A stretch of 48,176 bases of DNA, taken from Akkermansia muciniphila. Its GTDB lineage: Bacteria; Verrucomicrobiota; Verrucomicrobiia; Verrucomicrobiales; V1-33. The position numbers were made by a program, and so were the translations under genes. The stretch lies in the NCBI GenBank assembly GCA_945861415.1, contig CAMAUV010000033.1, positions 1 to 48,176 on the forward strand, read 5' to 3'. This document shows, in pieces, positions 1 to 7,844 of this stretch. Under the pieces are notes generated by a model. The model saw only the letters and a list, made by a program, of their open reading frames with translations. It did not search any database and was not told where the DNA came from. Position 1 is the stretch's first letter. Every line of letters begins with the position of its first letter.

Positions 1-532
1 TAATGATAGGATCATGGGACAGCACTGAGCCGAATCGCCGGGGCAGGCCTCGAAAATCACAACTCGACCCCTCAACGAATTTAGTTACTCAGCCGCCGTC
101 TCTACGGGGGAGGCACCCCCGTGTTTTCTGGCCTATGGGATGCCAGTGACACCACTTCATCTCATCAGGACCCACAAATTGTTCTATAGTTACTCTTAAA
201 TGGAAGTCTGGCTAATGAGGACTGGGTCGGGTGCAGCAAAGACCCCTGAAGCACTTCTTTTCATCATGATCAATGATTACTTTTTCCTTGCACGAAAAGT
301 GGTGCATAGCCATAGTATCCTCATAAATTATGTAGACAAATTGACGTTTCCTCGGAAGTCCATGCCCTCATAAATTGACTGCATAACGCGTGAACCAGGC
401 TCCACCTTCACTTTCTTGCGGAGGACGCACCGGATGAATGCTCTGCCATATCATTCCATTGTGCATTCTCTTAATGCTGGCTGCGCTTCATGATCGTTTC
501 CACGCCTTCACGCGAAACTCGGAGCCTAAGGC
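1..532. other. No supported gene; one GC-rich hairpin
   Basis: I see no convincing coding region in these 532 bases. A perfect 7-bp stem (104-110 pairing with 116-122, 5-nt loop) is followed by a short run of T on the plus strand, so it could be a weak terminator for a gene to the left of the window. The DUF1552 gene that ends at 533 is normally accompanied by a DUF1592 cytochrome gene, and none is found here. Confidence 0.4.
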
Positions 533-1840
533 TCAGACTTCCTCTAGGCGCTCTGTGGAGTCGCCAAATCCGGGAAGCCGCACTCCGTATTTGTTCATAA
601 GGGCGAGGTAGAGGCTGCACATTTTTCGGTTGGACTTACCGCTGTAGTCGAGGACGCGACCGCCTTTGAGCTGCCCTCCGGCACCGCCGAGAAGAACGAC
701 GGGGAGTTGGGTGGCGTCGTGACTGCCAGTGAGCATGGATGAGCAGTAGAGGAGGACGGTGTTATCCAGCGCGGTGCGCTCGCCTTCTTGCACGGCGTCG
801 AGTTTGCCGGCGATGTAGCCGAGTTGCTGGATGAAGAACTGATTCACTTTCAGCCAGTCGGCGGTATCGCTGTGGCTAAGCAGGTGGTGGATCATGTAAT
901 CCACACCGAGATTAGGGAATCGGAGCGCGCTGTGGTCGTTGTTGAGCTTAAGCGTGCACAGGCGAGTGGTGTCGGTCTGGAAGGCGAGAACGAGGATGTC
1001 CGCCATGATTCGCATGTGCTCGGCAATGTCCTGCGGAATGCCGTCGGCGGGGCGCGGAATATTAGGCTTTTCCAATGCGGGCCGCCAGCCCTGGAGTTCT
1101 CCGCGCTTTCCGGCGCCGGCGATGCGCTGCTCGACTTCGCGCACGCTGTCGAGGTATTCGTCCAGCTTCTGCTGGTCGCGCCCGCTGAGTTGGCGCCGGA
1201 AATCCTTCGCGTCCTCTAGCACTGCATCCAGCACGCTTTTGTCGCCGCGAGCGGCTTCGTCCTTAAAGAGGCGGTCGAATGCGAGGGCGGGATAGAGTTC
1301 GAGGGGTGTGGGGGTGGTAGGACTGCTCCATGAGATGTGCGAACTGTAGAGCATGGAGTAGTTCTTATGCACGGAGGGGTTGGACTTCTCGCAGCCAAGG
1401 ACGAGGCTGGGCACTCTGGTGCTGCGCCCGATGTGCTGGGCGAGCATCTGATCAACGCTGGTCCCGCTCTTGATTTCCCCGCCACTAGCCAAGGGCGCGC
1501 CGCTGAGGAGGTTGCCGGTTTGGGATGAGTGGATGTTTCCCTTGAGCGCCTCCTCGTTGTAGAGTCCGCGTATGAAAGTGAGCTTCTTTCGATGGGGGTG
1601 GAGCGGGGAGAGCACCTGGCCGAGTTCCATGTTCTCCCCTTCCCCCTTCGCCCACCATTCGCGGGAGTGGAAACCATTTCCGGAAAACAGCGCGGCAAAG
1701 CGCACCGGGGCTTCGCTGGCGGGCCGGGAGGCAGGGGTTTCATCCCCCCAGACTGAGCGGCTTTCCATCCATGGCAGGGCCATCGTGACGCCAAGGCCCC
1801 GGATAAACCGGCGGCGGGAGAACTGGTGCGTGAGTTTCAT
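533..1840 (-). CDS. DUF1552 domain protein, Tat-exported
   Basis: This 435-residue protein belongs to the DUF1552 family, which is abundant in Planctomycetota and Verrucomicrobiota and has no established biochemical function. The N-terminus has a twin-arginine signal (SRRRFIRGLG followed by a short hydrophobic stretch), so export by Tat is likely. Family hallmarks include the early FSGNGFH segment, the repeated SGAPLASGG/KSGTSVDQ region and a C-terminal YCSSMLTGSHDATQLPVVL block. The ATG at 1840 directly precedes the Tat signal. DUF1552 genes usually lie beside a DUF1592 cytochrome gene, as at 18.3-22.1 kb here; this copy has no such partner in view, so it is a solitary paralogue or its partner lies elsewhere. 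Confident on family, unknown on function. Confidence 0.9.
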   Translation of the reverse strand: MKLTHQFSRRRFIRGLGVTMALPWMESRSVWGDETPASRPASEAPVRFAALFSGNGFHSREWWAKGEGENMELGQVLSPLHPHRKKLTFIRGLYNEEALKGNIHSSQTGNLLSGAPLASGGEIKSGTSVDQMLAQHIGRSTRVPSLVLGCEKSNPSVHKNYSMLYSSHISWSSPTTPTPLELYPALAFDRLFKDEAARGDKSVLDAVLEDAKDFRRQLSGRDQQKLDEYLDSVREVEQRIAGAGKRGELQGWRPALEKPNIPRPADGIPQDIAEHMRIMADILVLAFQTDTTRLCTLKLNNDHSALRFPNLGVDYMIHHLLSHSDTADWLKVNQFFIQQLGYIAGKLDAVQEGERTALDNTVLLYCSSMLTGSHDATQLPVVLLGGAGGQLKGGRVLDYSGKSNRKMCSLYLALMNKYGVRLPGFGDSTERLEEV

Positions 1841-1901
1841 AGGATGATCAACTGAATGGCATGTATAATACCATCCCCCACGGCCTGTCTCTACAATTCA
1901 G

Positions 1902-2063
1902 ATACGAATCCGCGTCTTCGGCAGCCCCAACCTAAAGCCCAGCACATGGACGGATCTAGGAGGTGCCGCTACTCCGTCCGGCGGGGCTACAGCGAACCTA
2001 ACCGGCACTCTGCCCGGCCCAGTGCCTGAGCGCCTGTTCTTCGAAGTGCGCGTGGATGCCTAA
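1902..2063 (+). pseudogene. C-terminal remnant of a secreted protein (tentative)
   Basis: An open frame of about 53 codons ends at TAA 2061-2063 and reads like the tail of a large verrucomicrobial secreted protein: a TWTDLGG segment, then small and Thr/Gly-rich residues, then ERLFFEVRVDA at the end. There is no start codon or upstream body; the frame simply begins after the DUF1552 gene. This is a judgement from amino-acid pattern only and could be chance. No other gene is seen between 1841 and 2193. Confidence 0.3.
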
Positions 2064-2193
2064 TTTCCATCCGCAGCAAAAGAAGACGCCCACAGCCGCC
2101 CTGAAGTCGGCTACACGGTTGCGGGGCGTTTTCTTGTTCTTGCTCCGCGCATTCTGAGTGGAAGAATCTACAATCTGTCCAATAAATAGCCTC

Positions 2194-2961
2194 ATGAGAT
2201 TCCTCTTCCCCATCACCATCGCCCTCCTGCAGCTGCTGCCCGCCTGCGGAAAGCCTCCTGCTACTGCGGCCACAAATACAACGCCGGAGGTGAAGACCAT
2301 CAGCGATTTCAAAGTGTGGAAGCAACAGGACACCGGACCGGAAGCAAAAGTCGAAATCAAAACCGAACTCGCTGAATCCAATCCGGACCCCGCCGCGAAA
2401 CCCGCGGAGTTGAATGTGGATGCAAAGAAGGCGGGCGTTCTCGTCCTTGGAAAAGGCGCACCTTTTTGCGCGGTGAAGTACGAGGGCAAGGAGGATATCC
2501 TGCCACGCAAGGGATACGAAATTTCATGGGATGCCATGCGCGTGGACGGTAGCGACTTCTTCTCCGCGCTGACCTTTCCTGTCCTGCGTAAAGATGAAAA
2601 AGGGAAAGACGTCTGCGTCAGCCTCATCACCGGCGGCTGGGGCGGCTGGGTCGTTGGTCTCAGCTCCGTCAGCCATCAGTTCGCCAGCGAAAACGAGACC
2701 ACGCGCAGTTTCGAATTTGTCAGCGGGCGTTACTACCGTTTCACCATTCAAGTCACACCCGAAGTCATCCGCTGCATCATCAATGGCGATCAGCAATTCA
2801 AGCTCGATACCAAGGACAAAGCGCTGACCATGCATCCGAGCGAAATTCAGAAAAGTGTGCCGCTTGGCTTTTCGAGCTACGACACTTCCGGTGCAATCCG
2901 TAATGTGCAAATCCGCGCGCTCAAAGACGGTGAACTAAAACCCGACGAACTTCCAGAATAA
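2194..2961 (+). CDS. Predicted lipoprotein, jelly-roll-like
   Basis: A 255-residue secreted protein. The start at 2194 is preferred over one 36 bases upstream because it places a short signal peptide directly at the N-terminus, ending in a lipobox-like LPAC, so it is probably a lipoprotein. A Pro/Ala/Glu-rich linker follows. The body has the beta-strand pattern seen in LamG/DUF1080-like jelly-roll proteins, including YRFTIQVTPEV, a stretch mentioning INGDQQFKLD, and a final IRNVQIRAL strand resembling the end of DUF1080 domains. It lies 11 bases before the PQQ-type propeller gene on the same strand, so the two are probably cotranscribed. I do not recognise a specific function. Confidence 0.8.
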   Translation: MRFLFPITIALLQLLPACGKPPATAATNTTPEVKTISDFKVWKQQDTGPEAKVEIKTELAESNPDPAAKPAELNVDAKKAGVLVLGKGAPFCAVKYEGKEDILPRKGYEISWDAMRVDGSDFFSALTFPVLRKDEKGKDVCVSLITGGWGGWVVGLSSVSHQFASENETTRSFEFVSGRYYRFTIQVTPEVIRCIINGDQQFKLDTKDKALTMHPSEIQKSVPLGFSSYDTSGAIRNVQIRALKDGELKPDELPE

Positions 2962-2972
2962 CAACTACTCAT

Positions 2973-4295
2973 ATGAAAAAGACCATCCTTCTCTCCATCC
3001 TCGCTATCTCTGCTCACGCCGGCGAATGGCCCAACTGGCGCGGCCCCTCCTTCGACGGCTCATCGGAGGAGAAAGGCCTACCGGAGAAAGTTTCCGTAGC
3101 CGATGCCAAATGGAAGGCCGCTCTGCCCGGCCCTGCCGCGTCCACACCCATCGTCAGTGGTGGCAAGGTATTTGTTACCACCACAGATGACGAAGCCAAA
3201 AAGCTTTTCGGCCTCTGCTTTGACCGCACCACAGGCAAGGAACTCTGGCGCAAGGAACTGGGCAGCGGATACTCTGCGGACGAGCGCAGCAACTTCGCCA
3301 ATCCCTCCCCAGTCACTAATGGCAAAGTGGTCATTTTCCACTTCGCCACCGGAGACACCGCCGCCTTCGACTTCGAAGGCAAACAACTCTGGCAGCGCAA
3401 CATGCAGAAGGACTACGGCACTTACGCCATACAGTGGACCCCGGCCAGCAGTCCCCTCATCTTCAAGGGGGTAGTCATTTTTCAGGTGCTCCAGCGCGAT
3501 GGCGCTTTTGAGTTCGGCGGCAACAAAAAGGGCCGTTCCGACGGCCCCAACGACAGCTACATTCTTGCTCTCGACGCAGCCTCCGGCGTAGAAAAATGGA
3601 AACGCGTCCGGCCCAGCGATGCCATCTCAGAGTCCTTGGAGTCCTTTTCCACCCCCATGCCATGGACTCACAATGGCCGCACAGAACTACTCGTCACCGG
3701 CGGCGACTGCATCACCGGACACAGCCTTGAGGACGGCAAGGAATTCTGGCGCTTCGGATCATGGAATCCCGAAAAAATCGGCCACTGGCGTCTCGTAACC
3801 GGCCCCATCGCGGGCGACGGAGTCATCCTCGCCTGCGCGCCCAAAAGGGCTCCGGTCTATGCTGTCAAAGCAGGCCTCAACGGGCAGCTTAAAGAAAAAG
3901 ACCTCGCGTGGACCAGCAGCAGCGAGGTGAACAGCGAGCACGTAAGCAGCGACGTCAGCACGCCGCTCTTCTACAAAGGCCGCTTCTATGTGCTGAACAG
4001 CGACCGTAAATCCCTCGCCTGTGTGGAACCGCGCAGCGGCAAACTCCTTTGGGAGCACCGCGTGGACGGCGGCGCCAAAATCGAGGCTTCTCCCACCGCC
4101 GGTGACGGCAAGATCTACTTCCAGGACTTCCGCGCCAATGTCACCATCATGGCCGCCGCGGATGAACCAAAAGTCATCTTCTCAGGTAGTATGGCCGAAG
4201 GCGAACAGAAAGACGTGCGCAGCAGCATCGCCCTCAGCGACGGCGAACTGTTCATCCGCACCAACGGGGCACTATACTGCGTCGGAAAAAAATAA
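2973..4295 (+). CDS. PQQ-like beta-propeller repeat protein, exported
   Basis: A 440-residue protein with an N-terminal signal peptide (MKKTILLSILAISAHA) followed at once by the WPNWRGP motif that opens many planctomycete and verrucomicrobial PQQ_2/BamB-like propellers. Repeating blades show the pattern GKxxWxxxL with preceding strands, for example TGKELWRKEL, GKQLWQRNM, VEKWKRV, GKEFWRFG and GKLLWEHRV. Such proteins occur as outer-membrane assembly factors or as quinoprotein-like scaffolds; there are no clear PQQ-dehydrogenase catalytic features, so an enzymatic role is not supported. It probably forms an operon with the lipoprotein gene 11 bases upstream. Confidence 0.9.
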   Translation: MKKTILLSILAISAHAGEWPNWRGPSFDGSSEEKGLPEKVSVADAKWKAALPGPAASTPIVSGGKVFVTTTDDEAKKLFGLCFDRTTGKELWRKELGSGYSADERSNFANPSPVTNGKVVIFHFATGDTAAFDFEGKQLWQRNMQKDYGTYAIQWTPASSPLIFKGVVIFQVLQRDGAFEFGGNKKGRSDGPNDSYILALDAASGVEKWKRVRPSDAISESLESFSTPMPWTHNGRTELLVTGGDCITGHSLEDGKEFWRFGSWNPEKIGHWRLVTGPIAGDGVILACAPKRAPVYAVKAGLNGQLKEKDLAWTSSSEVNSEHVSSDVSTPLFYKGRFYVLNSDRKSLACVEPRSGKLLWEHRVDGGAKIEASPTAGDGKIYFQDFRANVTIMAAADEPKVIFSGSMAEGEQKDVRSSIALSDGELFIRTNGALYCVGKK

Positions 4296-4304
4296 GCCTA
4301 GTAG

Positions 4305-4640
4305 TCTCCACCGCCCTGCTTCCGACTTGAGCCGGAAGAAAACTCATGCCACTTATCCCTCATCAATGATCTCCAAATTGAAGAACTGCTTCGTGAATTC
4401 CGCGAACTGTGCATAGAAGCATCTGTCACCCGGAAAATCGTTCTCGCCATTTTCCTGCTCATGCTGGCTGTGGTGCTCATTTTCGCCGGCGAAGCCAGAT
4501 GGTTTGCCAATAGCCTAGTGGCGTTTGCGGTCATAGCTCCGGTAATTTGGATGTTGTATGTCTGGCAGGGTAAAAACTTCTACAAAGGAGCGGCAGAAGC
4601 CCTGAAGTCAGGCGAGTCTACATTGCCGGAAAAACGGTGA
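4305..4640 (+). pseudogene. Small membrane protein without a usable start
   Basis: An open frame from just after TAG 4302-4304 to TGA 4638-4640 encodes a convincing small membrane protein: an amphipathic Glu/Leu/Arg-rich segment (IEELLREFRELC), a hydrophobic helix (VLAIFLLMLAVVLIFAG), a short loop with RWFAN, a second hydrophobic helix (LVAFAVIAPVIWMLYVW) and a charged tail. No ATG, GTG or TTG lies in this frame before the first helix. An ATG at 4346 in the neighbouring frame runs into a stop at 4367-4369, so a one-base frameshift near 4355-4362 would restore a start. A non-canonical start (ATT 4377) is the alternative. It may be a recently frameshifted gene or a sequencing error. Confidence 0.5.
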
Positions 4641-4658
4641 GCCATCGTGGACTTCTGT

Positions 4659-5987
4659 TCAGTGCTTCGGCGGATCACCACCCATCGCATCAAGAACGCG
4701 GCGGAAAATACGCAGGGCCGTTTCTACATCGGCCTCATCAACATTCAGCGGTGGCAGCATGCGCACCACGGCAGGACCCGCAGCGATAACAAGCAGGCCG
4801 GCATCCATCATGGCCTCGGTAACGACGATGCTGGCCAGTCCTTTGTCGGCGGACCACAACCCGCAGGACTCAAGAGCCGCGACGTTCAGTTCTATGCCGG
4901 TGAGCAAACCGACACCGCGGGCGACACTAATCAGAGGATGTTGCCATCCGTTGACAGTATCCACAATCCGGCGCCCCATGTTCGCAGCGTTGGCGCAGAG
5001 ACCTGCGCATTCTACTTCCTGCAGAACGGCAAGACTAACGGCACAGCCCAGGGGATTGCCTCCATAGGTCGTGCCGTGACTGCCGGGACCGAGCACGTCG
5101 CAGATATCAAGAGAGTTGCCAGGGGCGATACTGCGCTGCCGGATCCAGACAGCGCCGAGAGGAAACCCGCCCGCGATGCCTTTCGCCCAGCTCACGCCAT
5201 CCGGCACGACCTCCGGAGCGATGGGTTCCCAGCCACGCCAAGATCCGGTGCGACCGAGCCCGCTCTGTACTTCATCGAGCAGAAGTAGCGCGTTGTGTTT
5301 CCGGCAGAGGCGTTCACAGGCGCGCAGGAATTCAGCAGTGGCCAGATTGACCCCTCCTTCCCCCTGCACGGGTTCGAGCAGAATAGCCACGGTATCTTCA
5401 TTCACGGCAGCCTCCAGAGCGGGGATGTCATTGTAAGGCAGATGAGTGAACCCAGTGAGCAACGGCTCGAATCCATGTTTCACTTTTTCCTGCGCGGTGG
5501 CGGAAATGCCGCCGAACGTCCGGCCGTGGAAACTGTTGTGAAACGTGATGATACCGGCCCTCGGGGTGCCATCGGCTTTCGGAGTGAGGTGGCCAAACTT
5601 GCGAGCCAGTTTGAGCAAAGCTTCGTTGGCCTCAGCTCCACTGTTGCAAAAAAGGCACTTCCCGGGCTGCTCCATAACCGTTTCCACAAGAAACCGGCCA
5701 AGCTCTCCCTGACCACGGATTTGATACCAGTTACTGCAGTGAATGAGCGTGTGGCCCTGCTCCTCCAGCGCTCGGGCAATGACCGGATGGCAGTGTCCGA
5801 GGGAGCACACGGCCACGCCGCCGCCGAAATCGAGATATTCACGCCCGCTCTCATCGAAGAGCCGCACACCGACTCCGCGGACTGGGGCCAGGGACAGCCG
5901 CCCATAATTGGGCAGGGTGTAACGGGTCAGCAAGTCTTGCGTGGAAACAGCGGGTGCTTTTATTACGGCAGTTATCGGATCAGACAT
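4659..5987 (-). CDS. argD: Acetylornithine aminotransferase (class III, PLP)
   Basis: A 442-residue class-III PLP aminotransferase matching ArgD: N-acetylornithine + 2-oxoglutarate to N-acetylglutamate semialdehyde + glutamate in cytosolic arginine synthesis (ArgD proteins may also act in lysine synthesis). Visible hallmarks are the YLDFGGGVAVCSLGH opening, the NSGAEANEALLKLAR phosphate-binding region, FHGRTFGG, LLLDEVQSGLGRTG with the PLP-ring Asp, and SWAKGIAGGFPLGA with the Schiff-base Lys near residue 266. The protein is slightly longer than typical ArgD (about 400 residues) owing to short extensions at both ends. The gene lies 97 bases downstream of nuoE on the same strand. Ornithine or 4-aminobutyrate aminotransferase is the main alternative. 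Confidence 0.92.
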   Translation of the reverse strand: MSDPITAVIKAPAVSTQDLLTRYTLPNYGRLSLAPVRGVGVRLFDESGREYLDFGGGVAVCSLGHCHPVIARALEEQGHTLIHCSNWYQIRGQGELGRFLVETVMEQPGKCLFCNSGAEANEALLKLARKFGHLTPKADGTPRAGIITFHNSFHGRTFGGISATAQEKVKHGFEPLLTGFTHLPYNDIPALEAAVNEDTVAILLEPVQGEGGVNLATAEFLRACERLCRKHNALLLLDEVQSGLGRTGSWRGWEPIAPEVVPDGVSWAKGIAGGFPLGAVWIRQRSIAPGNSLDICDVLGPGSHGTTYGGNPLGCAVSLAVLQEVECAGLCANAANMGRRIVDTVNGWQHPLISVARGVGLLTGIELNVAALESCGLWSADKGLASIVVTEAMMDAGLLVIAAGPAVVRMLPPLNVDEADVETALRIFRRVLDAMGGDPPKH

Positions 5988-6084
5988 TGGAGGAGGCGGG
6001 AAAACAGGGGCATCATCTCACAACACAGCATTCCGGCAATGGAATTTGACGCCTTCTCACCACGAACCAGTGAACCACTGCGAT

Positions 6085-6585
6085 TCACTTCGAGCCGTAA
6101 TCCGCAACTAGGGCTTTCGCTTTATCAGCGCTCACGCCTTCAAAGAAATCGTCATTGAACATGCAAACCGGGGCGGTTCCGCATGAGGCCAGACACTCGG
6201 CAAATTCAATACTGAACTTCCCGTCAGGGCTCACAGCGATAGAGTGGTGGTGATCTGTATGCGAGCGGTCAATCCCAGTGAGCTGGCACAAGTTGTCCAT
6301 TAGCTCAAAGCTTCCCGCCATGGCACAGCTAAGAGTGCGACAGACGCGGATGTGGAATTTGCCGGGAGCAGCCTGACGGAATCCCGGATAAAAAGTCACC
6401 ACCTCCATGACCTGCATCGGCTCCAGTTCGAGCTTCGCCGCCACCCAGGTTATGCCCTCGTCAGTGATGTAGCCGAAATGGTGCTGCAGCAGATGCAGCA
6501 ACGGCAGCACCGCACTTCGCTTTGATACCGGATAGTGGGTAATAACATCGTCTATTTTCGAGAGCAGCTCGGTTGGGATGGTCAT
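6085..6585 (-). CDS. nuoE: NADH-quinone oxidoreductase subunit E (NuoE-like)
   Basis: A 166-residue thioredoxin-fold [2Fe-2S] protein of the NuoE/24-kDa family, which carries cluster N1a in the peripheral arm of complex I and in related NAD-linked hydrogenases and formate dehydrogenases. The four cluster ligands are visible as C82-x4-C87 and C131-x3-C135, with the family segments EVVTFYPGF and CRTLSCAMAG. The ATG at 6585 is chosen because the longer frame adds 84 residues unlike the family and would overlap the upstream region of the divergent HU gene. No other nuo gene is in the window; argD follows instead, so this is either an operon fragment or a stand-alone subunit. Confidence 0.88.
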   Translation of the reverse strand: MTIPTELLSKIDDVITHYPVSKRSAVLPLLHLLQHHFGYITDEGITWVAAKLELEPMQVMEVVTFYPGFRQAAPGKFHIRVCRTLSCAMAGSFELMDNLCQLTGIDRSHTDHHHSIAVSPDGKFSIEFAECLASCGTAPVCMFNDDFFEGVSADKAKALVADYGSK

Positions 6586-6750
6586 GGCGCGGGAATTCAC
6601 ACTTCCTATTCCCGGAGCGTTTACCGGCAGCAAGTCGATTTTTGTTATGCTGCCTGAAACGAATCCCGCGACTTGACGCCATGGCTCCCACGTCTTAAAC
6701 CCTTGGCCTCCACGGCCCCCTCCACAAACCTCAAAAGAAAACCCTGCCTC

Positions 6751-7059
6751 ATGGGCACCATCACCAAGCGCGACCTCGTCGTACAAATCAGCGATCAGAC
6801 CGGACTCACTCAGCACCAAGTTTTCGATGTGCTGCAACTTTTTCTTGATAACGTCACCTCCTACCTTGCTCAGAACTCTGAAGTGGTGCTGCGCAATTTC
6901 GGCACCTTTGAAGTAAGGGTGAGCAAACCGAAGATCGGACGAAACCCGAACTCACCCGAGCAGGACGTGCCCATTCCTGCCCGAGCCATTGTAAAGTTCA
7001 AGCCCGGCAAGGAAATGAAAGAAAAGGTCAGTTCTCTTTTGCCGAAGCTAAACAAGTAG
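6751..7059 (+). CDS. HU/IHF-family DNA-binding protein
   Basis: A 102-residue histone-like protein. The start at 6751 gives the standard HU opening (TITKRDLVVQISDQTGLTQ), followed by the dimerisation helices, the conserved LRNFGTFEVR strand, the Arg/Pro arm region (KIGRNPNSPEQDVPIPAR, with the DNA-intercalating Pro) and the closing KFKPGKEMKEKV. HU and IHF bend DNA and organise the nucleoid. Sequence alone does not decide between HU and an IHF-like subunit; the RNP arm is typical of both. It is transcribed divergently from nuoE, with 165 bases between the two starts. Confidence 0.92.
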   Translation: MGTITKRDLVVQISDQTGLTQHQVFDVLQLFLDNVTSYLAQNSEVVLRNFGTFEVRVSKPKIGRNPNSPEQDVPIPARAIVKFKPGKEMKEKVSSLLPKLNK

Positions 7060-7569
7060 GATGAGGGCCCCCTGCGACCTGTTCGCTTCAAAGGAAAATT
7101 GCGGCACAGATAAATCAGCAGGTCTCCGGCGCTGTGGGATGACGACTGTGTAGCCCCCTGTGCAAATACTGCTGATCGCCACCACCCTGCCTGCGCACGT
7201 CGCGCTTTGGAGGACAAGCCCGCCACACTCCAAAAGGAGGAAATCAAAAATCAGCCCCCGCCGCATGGCTGGGTGGCGCCATGAAGAAGAGTGGAGGTAA
7301 ACTCTGACCATTCCAGGAATCCCCCAGCGGCATGGAAGGAGACGTCATCCTGTCGCAGACGGCGGGCCCGTGAAAGGAGTAACGGATGATCTAAACAGAC
7401 AGATCACAGGGAAAGCCTGAACTTCCTGAATTCAGGGGATGGCATCAGATCCCGGGGAACGAAAGGCAACGCTCCATTTTTCCGCTGCCGTGCCGGGCAG
7501 GGAATAGCCGGTGCCCCGGAGATGCGCTTTCACCAGTTTTATGGCCAATTGCCGCACCCGTCAGCCAGA
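7060..7569. other. Intergenic region, no gene recognised
   Basis: This stretch of about 510 bases between the HU gene and the decayed ORF at 7570 contains only short frames without recognisable protein character, several of them overlapping shadows. I see no RNA gene, transposon end or strong terminator. Confidence 0.4.
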
Positions 7570-7805
7570 ATGATGCTAGGCAAGGTAAACGAAGCGCGCA
7601 TCTGGAAGCAGATGGAACAGAGCGCGGGCCGCTCCCTGAAAGAGGCAGTGCTCCCCCAGAGGTGGCGGAGAAAACCATGCAGGCCGTCGAATCCGCCGGG
7701 CACAAATCCGACGGTGATGACCGCACCCGTCTTGAAAGTGAGTCCGCGGAAATCGAAAAGGAAATGTAGATCCTCGAGGCTCGTCAGGAGAAACTCCGCG
7801 AGTAA
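7570..7805 (+). pseudogene. Decayed small coiled-coil-like protein gene
   Basis: The frame starting at ATG 7570 reads MMLGKVNEARIWKQMEQSAG and then becomes Arg/Pro-rich nonsense. In the +2 frame, from about 7656, the sequence regains a plausible acidic helical character (VAEKTMQAVESAGHKSDGD, then LESESAEIEKEM). That frame is stopped by TAG at 7767-7769, after which it continues ILEARQEKLRE to TAA 7803-7805. One frameshift and one nonsense change (CAG to TAG would suffice) explain this, so I call it a decayed gene for a small helical protein of unknown function. Confidence 0.4.
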
Positions 7806-7844
7806 TTGAAGGCTACGGAATAGGTCTCCGGAAACGCAGAAGCA

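Noticed and set aside
4647..5288. Plus-strand frame of 213 codons across argD
   Set aside because: Antisense shadow of argD with no family features.
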